This document shows positions 30,935-40,205 of a stretch of DNA of 64,000 nucleotides, piece after piece (the stretch's first letter is position 1; each line of letters starts with the position of its first letter). The position numbers and the translations under genes were made by a program. Below the pieces are notes generated by a model. It was given only the letters and a program-made list of their open reading frames with translations, was not told the DNA's origin and did no database searches. Source of the stretch: Asparagopsis taxiformis (lineage: Eukaryota > Rhodophyta > Florideophyceae > Bonnemaisoniales > Bonnemaisoniaceae); assembly GCA_030407315.1 (NCBI GenBank), contig JALQPE010001687.1:124001-188000 (forward strand), written 5' to 3'.

Positions 30935-33759
30935 ACGTTGAGCGAGCCAAGCAGATTGTTCGTCTGGCATTACCGATTGCCGAGTTTTCAAGACAGGATG
31001 AGCGTATCGGGCAATGGGTTGAGCACTGCATCCTTTCTGGGATCGTGCCGCAGACCTTCCTTATTGGATGTAACATGCTTCCTTCGCCACTACAGGCGCC
31101 GCAGCGCGGGGAACCAAGCGCCTTCGTTCTTGCTCCACCGGAAACGTTCGAGGTATTGATGTATTTCCAAGCGTTGTCTATCATCCGAAATCACAACAAG
31201 AACCTGCCGCGTCGCCGAATAGGCGACGCGGCCGAGGAGGGGAACGAAGCCGCACGCGTCCCAGCCCATCGGAAAAGCACTAATCGAGCTTGTTACGTGG
31301 TTCAAGTTTTATACCATGCTTGGACCGATGTGGCCTTCGCCGCAAAGTTTTCCAGCTTCGAAGAGTTGATGGCGCCGTACATCATTTTCGACAGCAGTGA
31401 GCATTGGTTTGACGTGCTCGATGAAGGTCTATTCGCACCGATAGAGCAGAAGCTAGATCTCTACCACGACAAAGCTCCCCTATCTCATCCTGATGGATAT
31501 GGTGGAAAAGTAGAGACAAGAACCAGTGCGCAGCACAGTGTATTTAGGGACCTTGTGAGGAAGTTCTTCGACCGGTTGCAGTTTCTTATCGTCAACCCGG
31601 ACCTGTACACCTGGCCGGAGTCCGACCGCTGGGGGGCGCTGGAAATATACTTGTCAAGCGGAAATCCGGACAAGCTGCCAGCGTACTTTGACACCCTCGA
31701 CGAAGACGTTATGGCTGTCCTCCGCCCGGCACCACAAGCCGCGGACGCAGAAAAGGTCCCCAAGCCGGTTGATGACACTCCCACTCGTCGCAACACAGGA
31801 GGGAGAGGTTTGGTTCCGTCGACAAGACACACAACCAGGCTTCAACTTGGACCTGGGAGGACCAGTCTTACTGCCCAAGGGCCGTCTCCCCCGTCACCGT
31901 CACCCCATGCGACAGAAGAGCAGGAAAGTGAAGGGCAGGCTCTCGCAAAGGACTTTCTTTCGAAAATGAGTCAGTATTGCCGGGTGTATGACGTCCCTTT
32001 CGAAGATTTGGTCAGTGCCGACGAGAGCCGAGAACACGTGCCCATCACGGGCAACGTTCAGCTCATTCTGACAGATCCGCCCTACAATGTTCGTCGTAAG
32101 AGGAACGATTCCAACTCTTCGTACGACAGGCTAACTGCAGAAGATATGCAGGCTAGCATCGAAGTGTTTGACGAGCTGTTGCGCCCCGGTGGCCACGGCA
32201 TCGTGTTCTGCTCCGTTTTGCAGTTCTACGAATGGTTCCATTACTTGGAAACGTACAAAGGACCGCAGTCAGAAGGCCCAACCGATGCTGCTGCCAGTGA
32301 TGACGGGTCGGATGAAGAAGAGGTTACGTCCATGAATTCGGACTCCGAAGCATCGCAGCACAGTGGCGAAGAAAGTGCGGATGAGGAGGAGGAGGAGGAC
32401 GAGGAGGAGGAGGACGTCGTTCGGAATTCAGTTTTCTTCGTTGACGAGGTACCTCTGTTGTTTGTCCGACTACCTGGGCACCTCTATCAAATGCCGGGGC
32501 GGAAGAGGTACCAACGCATGAACATGGCAGAGGTCGCTATCCACTTCTGGAAGCGAGGTGTTCCGTTCAAGACTGGAAGCGAGATGGTGGCCTATAGGAA
32601 CCACGGATACATGGACGGCACGTACCCGGCGTGGTGCAACGTCACCATCAATATGCCCGCCATCGATTCGAATGAGATGGTGTGGCGAACAAGGAGCACA
32701 ACCGGTGCTACGGTCAGAGTTCGTGCAGAGCAGAAGAGCGTCGCTCTCATGATGGAGTTGATCAGCCAGCATTCACAGCCTGGTGATATTGTTGTCGATC
32801 CATTCTCTGGCACTTTCGCAACGGGAAAAGCAGCTATGAGCTTGCCTGAGCACCGTGTTTTCGTCGGCAGTGACATGGACAAATTGTGTGTGGCACGATC
32901 GCTTCCAAAGCTGTGTGCAGTCATGTCACGTGTAATTCTTTCAAACAACACTGACATGAGGGTCACGACAGAAGCGAAACAGAGTGCTGAGAAGTTCTTG
33001 GCGTCCCCCTCTGTCACGATGCGTACGCAGAGGGAACGCAGGATCATCGAACCCCCACCTGGCCTTCCCCTGTACCAGAGGTTCCCGAAATATATTCGGC
33101 AGTACCTCTGGCAGCTGTGCCCAGAGTCGATTGCGTCGCACGAGCACATGGAAAAACCGGTACATTATTGGCCACCTTCCCTGCGCCGCTGGTTGCAAAC
33201 TGAAAACCCTCGCGTGATGCGGGCACACGATTGTGTTGCGAAAAAATTGAGCGTTCGACCATCGCTGATTAAGCATCCAAATGCAGGAAGAGGGCTCTTC
33301 GCTGAACAGACATTTAATGTTGGCGACGAAGTATGTGCATACTACGGAACTGTTGTGTACTCTGATATGAGCAAGGAGTCGATGAGGTTCGCGTACGGAG
33401 AGGGTCACATGGCGATAACGAAGGAAACATTCTTGATGTATGCCATCAAGCTGTATGCAACAGCGGAGGACGACGAAAACATCGAGCATCCAATTTGGAT
33501 TGTTCCGGCTCCGTTCTGTTCGGCGCAGTTCATCAACGACCCGCGGTATTTGCGAGGTGAGGACACTCCGGCGGAAGACACCAGGCGGATGGCCAACGTC
33601 GAGTTTGTCGAGAACTACAGCAGCGGTTCGACGGGGAAGAAGCTCAAGGCGAAGGACCTAGAAAATCCGAAGATCATTGTAGTACGTGCAATCCGCGATA
33701 TCCGTCCGGGGCAGGAGCTCTACGTTCATTATGGGACAGCGTTTAGAGCATGGAATTAG
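30862..33759 (+). CDS. Bacterial-type DNA amino-methyltransferase fused to a SET domain
   Basis: Positions count from 30808, where the frame is already open; the first ATG is 30862. Residues ~1-400 are unassigned. The methyltransferase has motif IV D423-P-P-Y-N before the S-adenosylmethionine motif I D664-P-F-S-G-T-F-A-T-G, the permuted order of beta-class N6-adenine/N4-cytosine enzymes; D-P-P-Y rather than S-P-P-Y favours N6-adenine. A long acidic insert (~495-535) splits the domain. From ~816 to the end lies a SET domain: G-R-G-L-F-A, Q-F-I-N-D-P-R, N-V-E-F-V, and R-P-G-Q-E-L-Y-V-H-Y-G with the catalytic tyrosine, which in relatives methylates histone lysines. No MT-A70 (D-P-P-W) motif is present. 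One protein could thus modify both DNA and histones. It sits inside inverted repeats without a transposase. Confidence 0.8.
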   Translation: MAFSGRSKNAGVEADVAEIVMAEMNVERAKQIVRLALPIAEFSRQDERIGQWVEHCILSGIVPQTFLIGCNMLPSPLQAPQRGEPSAFVLAPPETFEVLMYFQALSIIRNHNKNLPRRRIGDAAEEGNEAARVPAHRKSTNRACYVVQVLYHAWTDVAFAAKFSSFEELMAPYIIFDSSEHWFDVLDEGLFAPIEQKLDLYHDKAPLSHPDGYGGKVETRTSAQHSVFRDLVRKFFDRLQFLIVNPDLYTWPESDRWGALEIYLSSGNPDKLPAYFDTLDEDVMAVLRPAPQAADAEKVPKPVDDTPTRRNTGGRGLVPSTRHTTRLQLGPGRTSLTAQGPSPPSPSPHATEEQESEGQALAKDFLSKMSQYCRVYDVPFEDLVSADESREHVPITGNVQLILTDPPYNVRRKRNDSNSSYDRLTAEDMQASIEVFDELLRPGGHGIVFCSVLQFYEWFHYLETYKGPQSEGPTDAAASDDGSDEEEVTSMNSDSEASQHSGEESADEEEEEDEEEEDVVRNSVFFVDEVPLLFVRLPGHLYQMPGRKRYQRMNMAEVAIHFWKRGVPFKTGSEMVAYRNHGYMDGTYPAWCNVTINMPAIDSNEMVWRTRSTTGATVRVRAEQKSVALMMELISQHSQPGDIVVDPFSGTFATGKAAMSLPEHRVFVGSDMDKLCVARSLPKLCAVMSRVILSNNTDMRVTTEAKQSAEKFLASPSVTMRTQRERRIIEPPPGLPLYQRFPKYIRQYLWQLCPESIASHEHMEKPVHYWPPSLRRWLQTENPRVMRAHDCVAKKLSVRPSLIKHPNAGRGLFAEQTFNVGDEVCAYYGTVVYSDMSKESMRFAYGEGHMAITKETFLMYAIKLYATAEDDENIEHPIWIVPAPFCSAQFINDPRYLRGEDTPAEDTRRMANVEFVENYSSGSTGKKLKAKDLENPKIIVVRAIRDIRPGQELYVHYGTAFRAWN

Positions 33760-34004
33760 GGTCACGAAAGATGTTTTCATTTCGACTACAAATAAAGCTA
33801 CGTTCCAGAGTTGAAGTATATCATATAATGCAGCATGTCCAGCCACCATTACTCCAGGGTGAAACCTATTGAGCAGTACTCGCCTGTCAAAAACCAATCG
33901 TTCACACTCTAGATGCACTTCGTCCGAGCAGTGAACCTGACTGCTTGGATGCTGTTATGCGTGCAGATGCAAAATACACGACCAAGTTGAAATGGACGCC
34001 CGGT
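33760..34004. other. 3' flank of the methyltransferase-SET gene
   Basis: AATAAA at 33790-33795 follows the stop by 30 bases and is a likely polyadenylation signal. No other feature. Confidence 0.35.
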
Positions 34005-34186
34005 GGATGTCCAGCTCAGTTGCATTGCTGTCCGGCCCAGAAATTCTACAATTCAGGGCAGAAAAAAATATTGCAAAAAACATCGATTTGGGCGGTCGAT
34101 TGTGCCGTACGGCACACCCCCATCTCAAAAACATGTTCACATGTGCATGTTTTTGAGAATAGCCCAAATTTTAATTCAAATCAGGA
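34005..34186 (-). repeat. Hairpin module, minus orientation
   Basis: Reverse-complement copy of the 182-base module, forming an inverted pair with 30025-30206 and with 27927. Outside it, 34187-34235 continues as the terminal sequence shared with 27862-27926. Confidence 0.9.
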
Positions 34187-34418
34187 CGTCTTCCGGACAT
34201 AGGGGTGCTCGCGGCCTAGCTCTACAGCTGTAATTGTACCTCATTAAATACTGTTGATGACTGCCTACCGTATACAATCTGGGCTGTTGGCGTATTATCC
34301 GGTACTTGACCTGACCTGAACGTTCATCGCAGACCGTTGTGGTTACCGACACTATACAGCAATCTTTTTTGTATCTCGTGCAACTCAATCGTTCCATCGC
34401 TTCCGGGAAAGCTTCATT

Positions 34419-36128
34419 ATGCCGCCGCGTATTGCGAAGAAAGCTCCAAAGCCTCCGGGCCTCCAGAAAACCCGGTCAGCAGCTGCTGTATCGAGTGCCC
34501 GACAATCCCGTGCGAAGAAGCGGTCTGGGCCTACCGGCAGCATTGAACCGCGGTCCGGTAGTCGCAAGACGGACCGGCGCAGAACTGGGGATCCGCAGCG
34601 AGAAAGTGAGGAAGGAGGAACGGCGCGGAGAGAGATGGGGCTTGACCGAGGCAAGCGTGCTCGCAGGGACAGTGAACATCATGATGATGACATGATAGTG
34701 GCTCAAAACATGTTGGAATTGCGGCAGAGTGCTATGGCAAAGGTAGTTCCTCCCGGGTTGGCAGATGCGGAGGTGCTGCAGACGGAGTCCCAGCCGGGGG
34801 TTCCCGAGACACTGGAGGCTGTGACCCCCACTGCGCCAACTATGCCGAGTACATCAGCCCCAGCAGGTAATGCAGTCAGGGACCCGAGGATAGCGGCAAG
34901 GGATGTTGTTTCTGAGCAACGTTCACAGGATGCCAACTATCATCGGCGGTCAGGTGGTACTGAGGGGAGAGAGCAGCCGGAGTGCGGGCCTCGTCACAAC
35001 AGACTGTCATTGGTGCCAAATATGCGCGTAACGCCCCCGCGACGTCAGGCTATTGGCGATGGAGGACATCATAATCCCGATAGCGTGCGAGATGGGGGGA
35101 CGGTGAGGGCAGAGAGGTTGCATCCGCCGGAATCCATCGATTTAATGGCGAGTCGCATCAATGCGCAGAAGAAGAAGATCGCGGAGCTGGAAAAAAAAGT
35201 GTTTAGCCAGGACATAGCAAACAAGGCGCTCACCACGGAGATAGTTGCGTTGGAGGCTAAGGTGAAGACTCTGCAGGCGGAAAATGCCAGCCTTACTGCA
35301 ATTGCGAGAACAGGTAGAATCAGTGATCACGGTGGCGGTAAGTCGAAAATACAGAAAGCCATTCCTGTGAAATACCTTGGAGTTCTTAGGGCGGTTGAGG
35401 AAAACCTGACAAAGTGGTGCAAGAACGAGACTATGGAGCTGGACCCTATAGCGGAACAAACGCAGAGACGTTGGACTGGACGTACCATCGAGGTAGAGCC
35501 GGTAGAAGGGGCACTTTGGAGCGAAAACGGTGTAGGATATATTGCTACCCCTCCGGGCTATATCATCAAGAATCTGCAGTGGTATACACCTTCGTACAGA
35601 GACGAGAGTGATCTGCTGAATGACTTGGTGCGACACGTACTGCGTCAAAGTCCGTGGTGTGATGTGTTTTCCGATGAGGAGCAGCGTGTGTGCTGTCAAG
35701 AGGCTGTGGCGGGGAGCAAGGAATTGAAAGTGAAGGTGACGCAGAAACTGTCCGACGTGATGAGTGCACGGAAGCGTAATGCGAGGGACAGATTGTTCGG
35801 TTCGCTGGGGTACACGAAATTAATGTCTAGATGCACGATGCTGACGACGCGAGCTGAGATGGACGAGCGAGAGGATCAAAAGCGCGAAGCGTCTGAGAAG
35901 CTTTTGAAACGGGAAAGCAACGGTGATTTGGATATGGGGAGGTGGCGAACGGCACCGTTCTCAGAGCTGCGATACAGCAAAGGCATGGTTCCTGACAGCT
36001 TCGAAATGGAAGTGAATGGTGATGCATGGTTTAACAACCGAGTAGCTGCAAGGAACAAACGGACGTTGTCGAGAGCGAACAGCGGACTAGTGCACAGTCA
36101 CGGCATGTGTTTGCAAGCCGTACTGTGA
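34419..36128 (+). CDS. Coiled-coil protein of unknown function paired with a transposase
   Basis: 569 residues from ATG. A basic, proline-rich disordered N-terminus (K-K-A-P-K-P-P-G, K-K-R-S-G) is followed by low-complexity sequence to ~240. A coiled coil (~243-293; L-E-K-K-V, A-L-T-T-E-I-V-A-L-E-A-K-V-K-T-L) precedes a folded C-terminal region (~305-530) rich in W, C and charged residues. I do not recognise the fold. It converges with the transposase gene at 36526, the two stops being 397 bases apart. CACTA-type elements often carry a second gene whose product binds the element ends, so this may be a TnpA-like accessory protein. That is inference from position and from the coiled coil. Confidence 0.6.
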   Translation: MPPRIAKKAPKPPGLQKTRSAAAVSSARQSRAKKRSGPTGSIEPRSGSRKTDRRRTGDPQRESEEGGTARREMGLDRGKRARRDSEHHDDDMIVAQNMLELRQSAMAKVVPPGLADAEVLQTESQPGVPETLEAVTPTAPTMPSTSAPAGNAVRDPRIAARDVVSEQRSQDANYHRRSGGTEGREQPECGPRHNRLSLVPNMRVTPPRRQAIGDGGHHNPDSVRDGGTVRAERLHPPESIDLMASRINAQKKKIAELEKKVFSQDIANKALTTEIVALEAKVKTLQAENASLTAIARTGRISDHGGGKSKIQKAIPVKYLGVLRAVEENLTKWCKNETMELDPIAEQTQRRWTGRTIEVEPVEGALWSENGVGYIATPPGYIIKNLQWYTPSYRDESDLLNDLVRHVLRQSPWCDVFSDEEQRVCCQEAVAGSKELKVKVTQKLSDVMSARKRNARDRLFGSLGYTKLMSRCTMLTTRAEMDEREDQKREASEKLLKRESNGDLDMGRWRTAPFSELRYSKGMVPDSFEMEVNGDAWFNNRVAARNKRTLSRANSGLVHSHGMCLQAVL

Positions 36129-36448
36129 CGAGAGAGGCTGTTGAAGTGTGGCAAAGCGGAGAGGGGTCTGGAATTGTTCATGTCGTTGATGATGTAAACC
36201 GCTGCTCATCACTTGTTCTAGTGTCCGAGGATTGGATTCAATCGCATATTACGTCAAACCTCGGTGCTGTAATGGATTGTGTGATTGCGCAAGGACTAAT
36301 TGGCGCAGAACTTTTCGTCGTTGACCCATATGCTGGACACCTGAGTGCAAACCTGAATGTCGAAATCAATGCCCCACAGTATGGGGGCATGGAGCGGCGC
36401 CATGCAGCCACTGCTGATAACGGTTTTGGCGTAATGGAGGATGGTTGA
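36107..36448 (+). CDS. Small ORF overlapping the 3' end of the coiled-coil gene
   Basis: 113 codons in a different frame, overlapping the preceding stop by 22 bases. The predicted protein (E-A-V-E-V-W-Q-S-G, V-L-V-S-E-D-W-I-Q-S-H) has normal composition. It may be the true C-terminus of the coiled-coil protein reached by a frameshift, or chance. Confidence 0.25.
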   Translation: MFASRTVTREAVEVWQSGEGSGIVHVVDDVNRCSSLVLVSEDWIQSHITSNLGAVMDCVIAQGLIGAELFVVDPYAGHLSANLNVEINAPQYGGMERRHAATADNGFGVMEDG

Positions 36449-36525
36449 AATTAGTGCAGTAAATGTGACGTTGACTAGAAGGTTTATCATGTAGTACATT
36501 ATCAATAGAGTGCTGCGATTTAGAT

Positions 36526-39500
36526 TTATTCTTCTTCATTATCATCTGTGAATTGGTAATCAGTGTTGGTGTAGAAGCGGTTGAGATAGAAACGGTGGTC
36601 CGACCAGTGCATTTGTTTCGTAAATGGCTTGACTGGAAAGTTACTTCGTACGATGTGCACGGTGCCAGATATAGTAGATGCAGGAATGAGGTCAAACCAA
36701 GGACCACCTGCACTGTGGGATGCAGTGTCATTGCTGTCAACGGATCCGTTGTCCGGGTCCCATGTGGACCACTTTAAACAAATGCACCCAAGTGATTTTT
36801 CCACAGCGGTTTTTGGGGCAAAGCAGGTCATATACTGAACGAAAGCGAGTTCTACAGGTTGAAACAGGTTTGGAGACTGCAGGCGTACCAGTGCCAGGAC
36901 GCGCCCTACCCATATGGTTCTGTAGTCATCGGCAGTTCCGGAGATGACGACAAAGGAGTACTGCGATCTCTTTGCGGGGCCGAACGATGAAGTTGCAAAG
37001 ACGCGCTGCTGCTTGTGCCTCGACACGTTTGTGGGGCGAAGCATGCCACTGTGCGGGTCAAAGTCGTCGGCATCTGGGACGTACCCTCCCATGACGTAGG
37101 CGGACTTTACCACGGTGACGGAAATGTCCATGTCATGTATTGGAGGGCCTTCTGCCGTGGCGCGCAGTCTAGCGAGGGTGAGGAACGCTTGTGCAGCTGT
37201 GTCACCGAGTTGCTGGAATAGCGTTATGGTGCCAGACGGGAACGAGGAGTTGTGCAGAGGCAAAAGAGTGGCAGGATCGGGCTGTCCGTCGATATCTGCA
37301 ACGAGGAGGGTTGCATCGGGCAGCAGGGAGGCAAAGTCGTGCAGTGCAACGGTGAATCCGTCGCGAACGAGTACTGCACCGTCTGTGGGCGATATCATGC
37401 GTGGGTTTCCCAATGTGTTGGATGGGGTGTGACCAGTTGGAGTGGCCAAGGAGAATTCCATGTGGCGAATAGTCTCTTCCATGGCTGTGGAGCGCCTTCG
37501 AGAGGTTTTCCTATAACTCTGTTTGAACAGAAGATGCGAGTGTTCGTAGGGGCCTGCATCAATGTGTTCCAGGGCGCCATATCTCTGCAAGTCACCGGGA
37601 AGATGGTCTAGAAGATGGAACTTGAAAGTTTTGAGACCTGTGGTGTGGAATGGGCCGAGGGTGGAGAGCATTGATTGTTTGAAATAGGAAATGGAGTTCT
37701 GGAGGCTTTCTAGTTCGGCGGCAGTCCAGTGCTTGATGCGACCGCGTTTCATGACCCATGCGACGAGGTCAGAGTATTGCGTGCAGATGGAAGTGAGGGG
37801 GGCTGTATCTACTTCGTCACAGCATGTGTCAATGAATGCTGCGATGAAAGGGAACACCATGTCGACATGGTGATAGTCTTTGGCTGCGAGCATGCCGCGT
37901 ATGCCGTCCTCCGTGAAGAGGCCGTTCAAATTGGTGCCCTTCTCACCCTTGGAGAAGTCGACATGAAGACCGGTGATGTAGTAGTCGCGTTCGATAGCGG
38001 ACAGAATGCTGTTTGAGCCGGCGAGGATGGATTTTTTCACCTTCTTGAAGGTGCGAGGTGTCCCGGAATGGGAGGCAGTGGTGGTGGTGAGGTCTGGGGA
38101 GCTGAGGCGGTGGACAATGCACTGTTTGATGAGCTTTGAGATGCCGAGGTGGAGATTGTGCAGAGGCTCGAAGGAGAAAATGTTGTAGGGGTCTAGGGGA
38201 CTGTTGGTGGGTAAAAGAGCGGTCGATTCGAGGACAGAGTGTTGTTCGAGGAGGGAGAGAGCTTCGAGCGGAGCAGTTGTATGCTCCTGAGCGCTCTCTT
38301 GGCGTGCAGAGCGTGTATCATCGAGGGAGCGGGGCTGGTGTGGCGCGGTGGATTCAAGTTGAGTGGCGGGGATGTAGCAGCGGTGGCAGGGATGTGTGGT
38401 GGTAGTGCTGTTGCGAGTGCATGACAGCTCTTTGGCCTCTGGAAAGTCGCAGCAATAATTGGCTAGGATGGGAAAGCATTGGCGGGCAGTTGCAGTGGAG
38501 TCTGTGCAGGGGAACCCGGAAGAGAACGCGGTGGATAGGGACGAAAACACTTTTTCGAGTGCTTTATGAAGAATATCAATTTTGCGAGCGCGACTAGCAG
38601 AACTAGAGGTTGTCGGCATTTCATCACCGAACAAGGCGTTGGACGAAGGGTTAACAATGTACGGAAGATACCCGACGATGGTGAGGCCGGTACGGATGCA
38701 GTGGCGACGGAGGGGGGCGGAGAAGTTGAGCAGTGTGACGTGTATGGGGTATGCGACGATTGCGGAGCTCTTGAGGCTTGTGCTGCTCTTGTCGGAGTAC
38801 ACTTGGAGGAGGCCGGCAAAGGAGGAAGCGGTGGGATCATTTTCCTCTGCCCATACGACCTGTGGATCTTCCGAGAGCTGCACGCGCTGTCTAGTAACCT
38901 GGTGCAGCGTTTTCGCGAATTCTGTGTGTAGGGGATGAGAAAATATTGCGGTGCCGTCTGGGGCGGTCTGTGGGGAGGGGTGGAAGAGAGTATTTTGGTC
39001 GTTAGCCAGTGCTAACTGCCTGCGGAGCATGTCGACTGGGTCGCGGAGGTACAGCTGTGCCGAGTACTTACCGGTTTTGTCTGGAATGATGTGGCTCTTG
39101 TAACCTTCGGTGCGGAAATGTGTTTCGACCATGGAAGCGGTAACGTGGCGACATTCTTCTACGGTGCGAACGGCGCTGTTGAACTTTTCTAGGGAGAATG
39201 CGGGGTCTTGTAGGATGGTGATGACTTCGCTCACGCGGCCAGCGCCGGCCTTGTACTCGAGGGTTGTGAGACTGGCGGCGAGGGATTGCACGAGGAGGTC
39301 TGCGCGGGAGGGGGTTGAGGTTGGTGGCAGTGGAGCGTCACAGGGTGAGTCGCTGGAGGAAGCACGACCAGATTCTGGGTCTGGGGAGCTGGGTTGCGGG
39401 GAATCATGGTCGCCGTTTCGAGCAGGCTCATGGGTGACGGCAGGGACACGAGCGTTGTTGAAATGTTGGGGAGAGGGGTTGAAACGGTAGCGACACATTC

Positions 39501-39567
39501 GCTCATGCAGCGCGAGCGCATAAGCATCTACGCAGTAGTAGAAGCATCCTTCATACTTGCATTCCAT
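36526..39567 (-). CDS. Plavaka-like DNA transposase (CACTA superfamily), with N-terminal zinc finger
   Basis: 1013 residues on the minus strand in one frame. The N-terminus holds a C2HC zinc finger (C3, C8, H21, C25), as often seen in Plavaka transposases. Downstream are Y-P-I-H-V-T-L-L-N-F-S with the R-R-H-C...G-Y-L-P segment, a C-x2-C pair (H-P-C-H-R-C-Y), F-E-P-L-H-N-L-H-L-G-I, and H-L-L-D-H-L-P-G-D-L-Q-R-Y-G-A-L-E (E667) followed by Y-E-H-S-H. This last run is the characteristic helix bearing the final acidic residue. It is related to the 9.0-kb transposase but clearly diverged. It faces the coiled-coil gene tail to tail, so the two probably form one autonomous element between about 34.24 and 40.4 kb. 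I could not find matching terminal repeats. Assignment is by motif recognition only. Confidence 0.8.
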   Translation of the reverse strand: MECKYEGCFYYCVDAYALALHERMCRYRFNPSPQHFNNARVPAVTHEPARNGDHDSPQPSSPDPESGRASSSDSPCDAPLPPTSTPSRADLLVQSLAASLTTLEYKAGAGRVSEVITILQDPAFSLEKFNSAVRTVEECRHVTASMVETHFRTEGYKSHIIPDKTGKYSAQLYLRDPVDMLRRQLALANDQNTLFHPSPQTAPDGTAIFSHPLHTEFAKTLHQVTRQRVQLSEDPQVVWAEENDPTASSFAGLLQVYSDKSSTSLKSSAIVAYPIHVTLLNFSAPLRRHCIRTGLTIVGYLPYIVNPSSNALFGDEMPTTSSSASRARKIDILHKALEKVFSSLSTAFSSGFPCTDSTATARQCFPILANYCCDFPEAKELSCTRNSTTTTHPCHRCYIPATQLESTAPHQPRSLDDTRSARQESAQEHTTAPLEALSLLEQHSVLESTALLPTNSPLDPYNIFSFEPLHNLHLGISKLIKQCIVHRLSSPDLTTTTASHSGTPRTFKKVKKSILAGSNSILSAIERDYYITGLHVDFSKGEKGTNLNGLFTEDGIRGMLAAKDYHHVDMVFPFIAAFIDTCCDEVDTAPLTSICTQYSDLVAWVMKRGRIKHWTAAELESLQNSISYFKQSMLSTLGPFHTTGLKTFKFHLLDHLPGDLQRYGALEHIDAGPYEHSHLLFKQSYRKTSRRRSTAMEETIRHMEFSLATPTGHTPSNTLGNPRMISPTDGAVLVRDGFTVALHDFASLLPDATLLVADIDGQPDPATLLPLHNSSFPSGTITLFQQLGDTAAQAFLTLARLRATAEGPPIHDMDISVTVVKSAYVMGGYVPDADDFDPHSGMLRPTNVSRHKQQRVFATSSFGPAKRSQYSFVVISGTADDYRTIWVGRVLALVRLQSPNLFQPVELAFVQYMTCFAPKTAVEKSLGCICLKWSTWDPDNGSVDSNDTASHSAGGPWFDLIPASTISGTVHIVRSNFPVKPFTKQMHWSDHRFYLNRFYTNTDYQFTDDNEEE

Positions 39568-40167
39568 GTCGAGTTTTGACGCAAAAGGGAGGATTGCGAG
39601 CTGAACAGGGGAGACTGTGCCGTCCAGATGCGACCAATTTTATTTTTGTGGTGCTTTCGAGACTTGGAATGTAACGTGTTCGTTCGTAGTTTTGTGGGTA
39701 GTAGTTTTGTGCTCACTCCAGCTGGCATCCCAACGGTGGAATTTAACCGAGAGTTCAATCATTTCCAACTGTTACATCACATTGCGTGCTGGCAATGTGT
39801 GCATGGAAGGACGAACGACCACCCTGGGAGATGAATTTTCAATTAATTCATTTGTAATAATAAACTTTTTTATTTCCGAACTTCGTGGAATCTGAATGTG
39901 CTTTACAGCGGATATGCCACGGATCATGTAAGGAAAGCAAATGGATTCTCATATATATGATTATATGTTTATATTTGTTGTTCTCGATCCGGATCTCATT
40001 GTTCGGGAATCAGAGACCATGGCTTGGGCCATACTCAATCTCACTGCCGGCGATGATTTCGAGTATGCACAGCAAGACTTAAGCGGACGCTGAAAGCTGT
40101 CCGGTCGACGCCGCAGGCTCCACTCCGCCCTCATCACCGACTGATATTCTTTGACCGACTTTGCTTT
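39568..40167. other. 5' flank of the transposase gene, no gene recognised
   Basis: AT-rich with no supported coding region. It should contain the promoter of the minus-strand transposase. Confidence 0.3.
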
Positions 40168-40205
40168 GTACGTGCGCGAATCTTGATCAAGATTCGCGCA
40201 CGTAC
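40168..40205. repeat. 38-bp perfect palindrome
   Basis: Two 19-base arms with no spacer centred on CTTGATCAAG; outer bases GTACGTGCGCG. It is perfect in this sequence and lies 271 bases before the chromovirus 5' LTR. Confidence 0.95.

Larger units (their letters stand above)
27862..34235. mobile_element. 6.4-kb element with ~250-bp terminal inverted repeats carrying the methyltransferase-SET gene
   Basis: The left end reads AATTACAGCTGT...AGCTAGGC...CGAGCACCCCT...CCTGATTTGAATT (with one base change in the left copy) and then the hairpin module. The right end (33990-34235), reverse complemented, gives the same series in the same order with small gaps. No clear target-site duplication is seen. 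No transposase lies inside; the only gene is the methyltransferase-SET gene with its upstream ORF. It is therefore likely a non-autonomous or unusual element. The left side carries extra module copies at 27927, 28429, 28816 and 30026. Confidence 0.65.
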
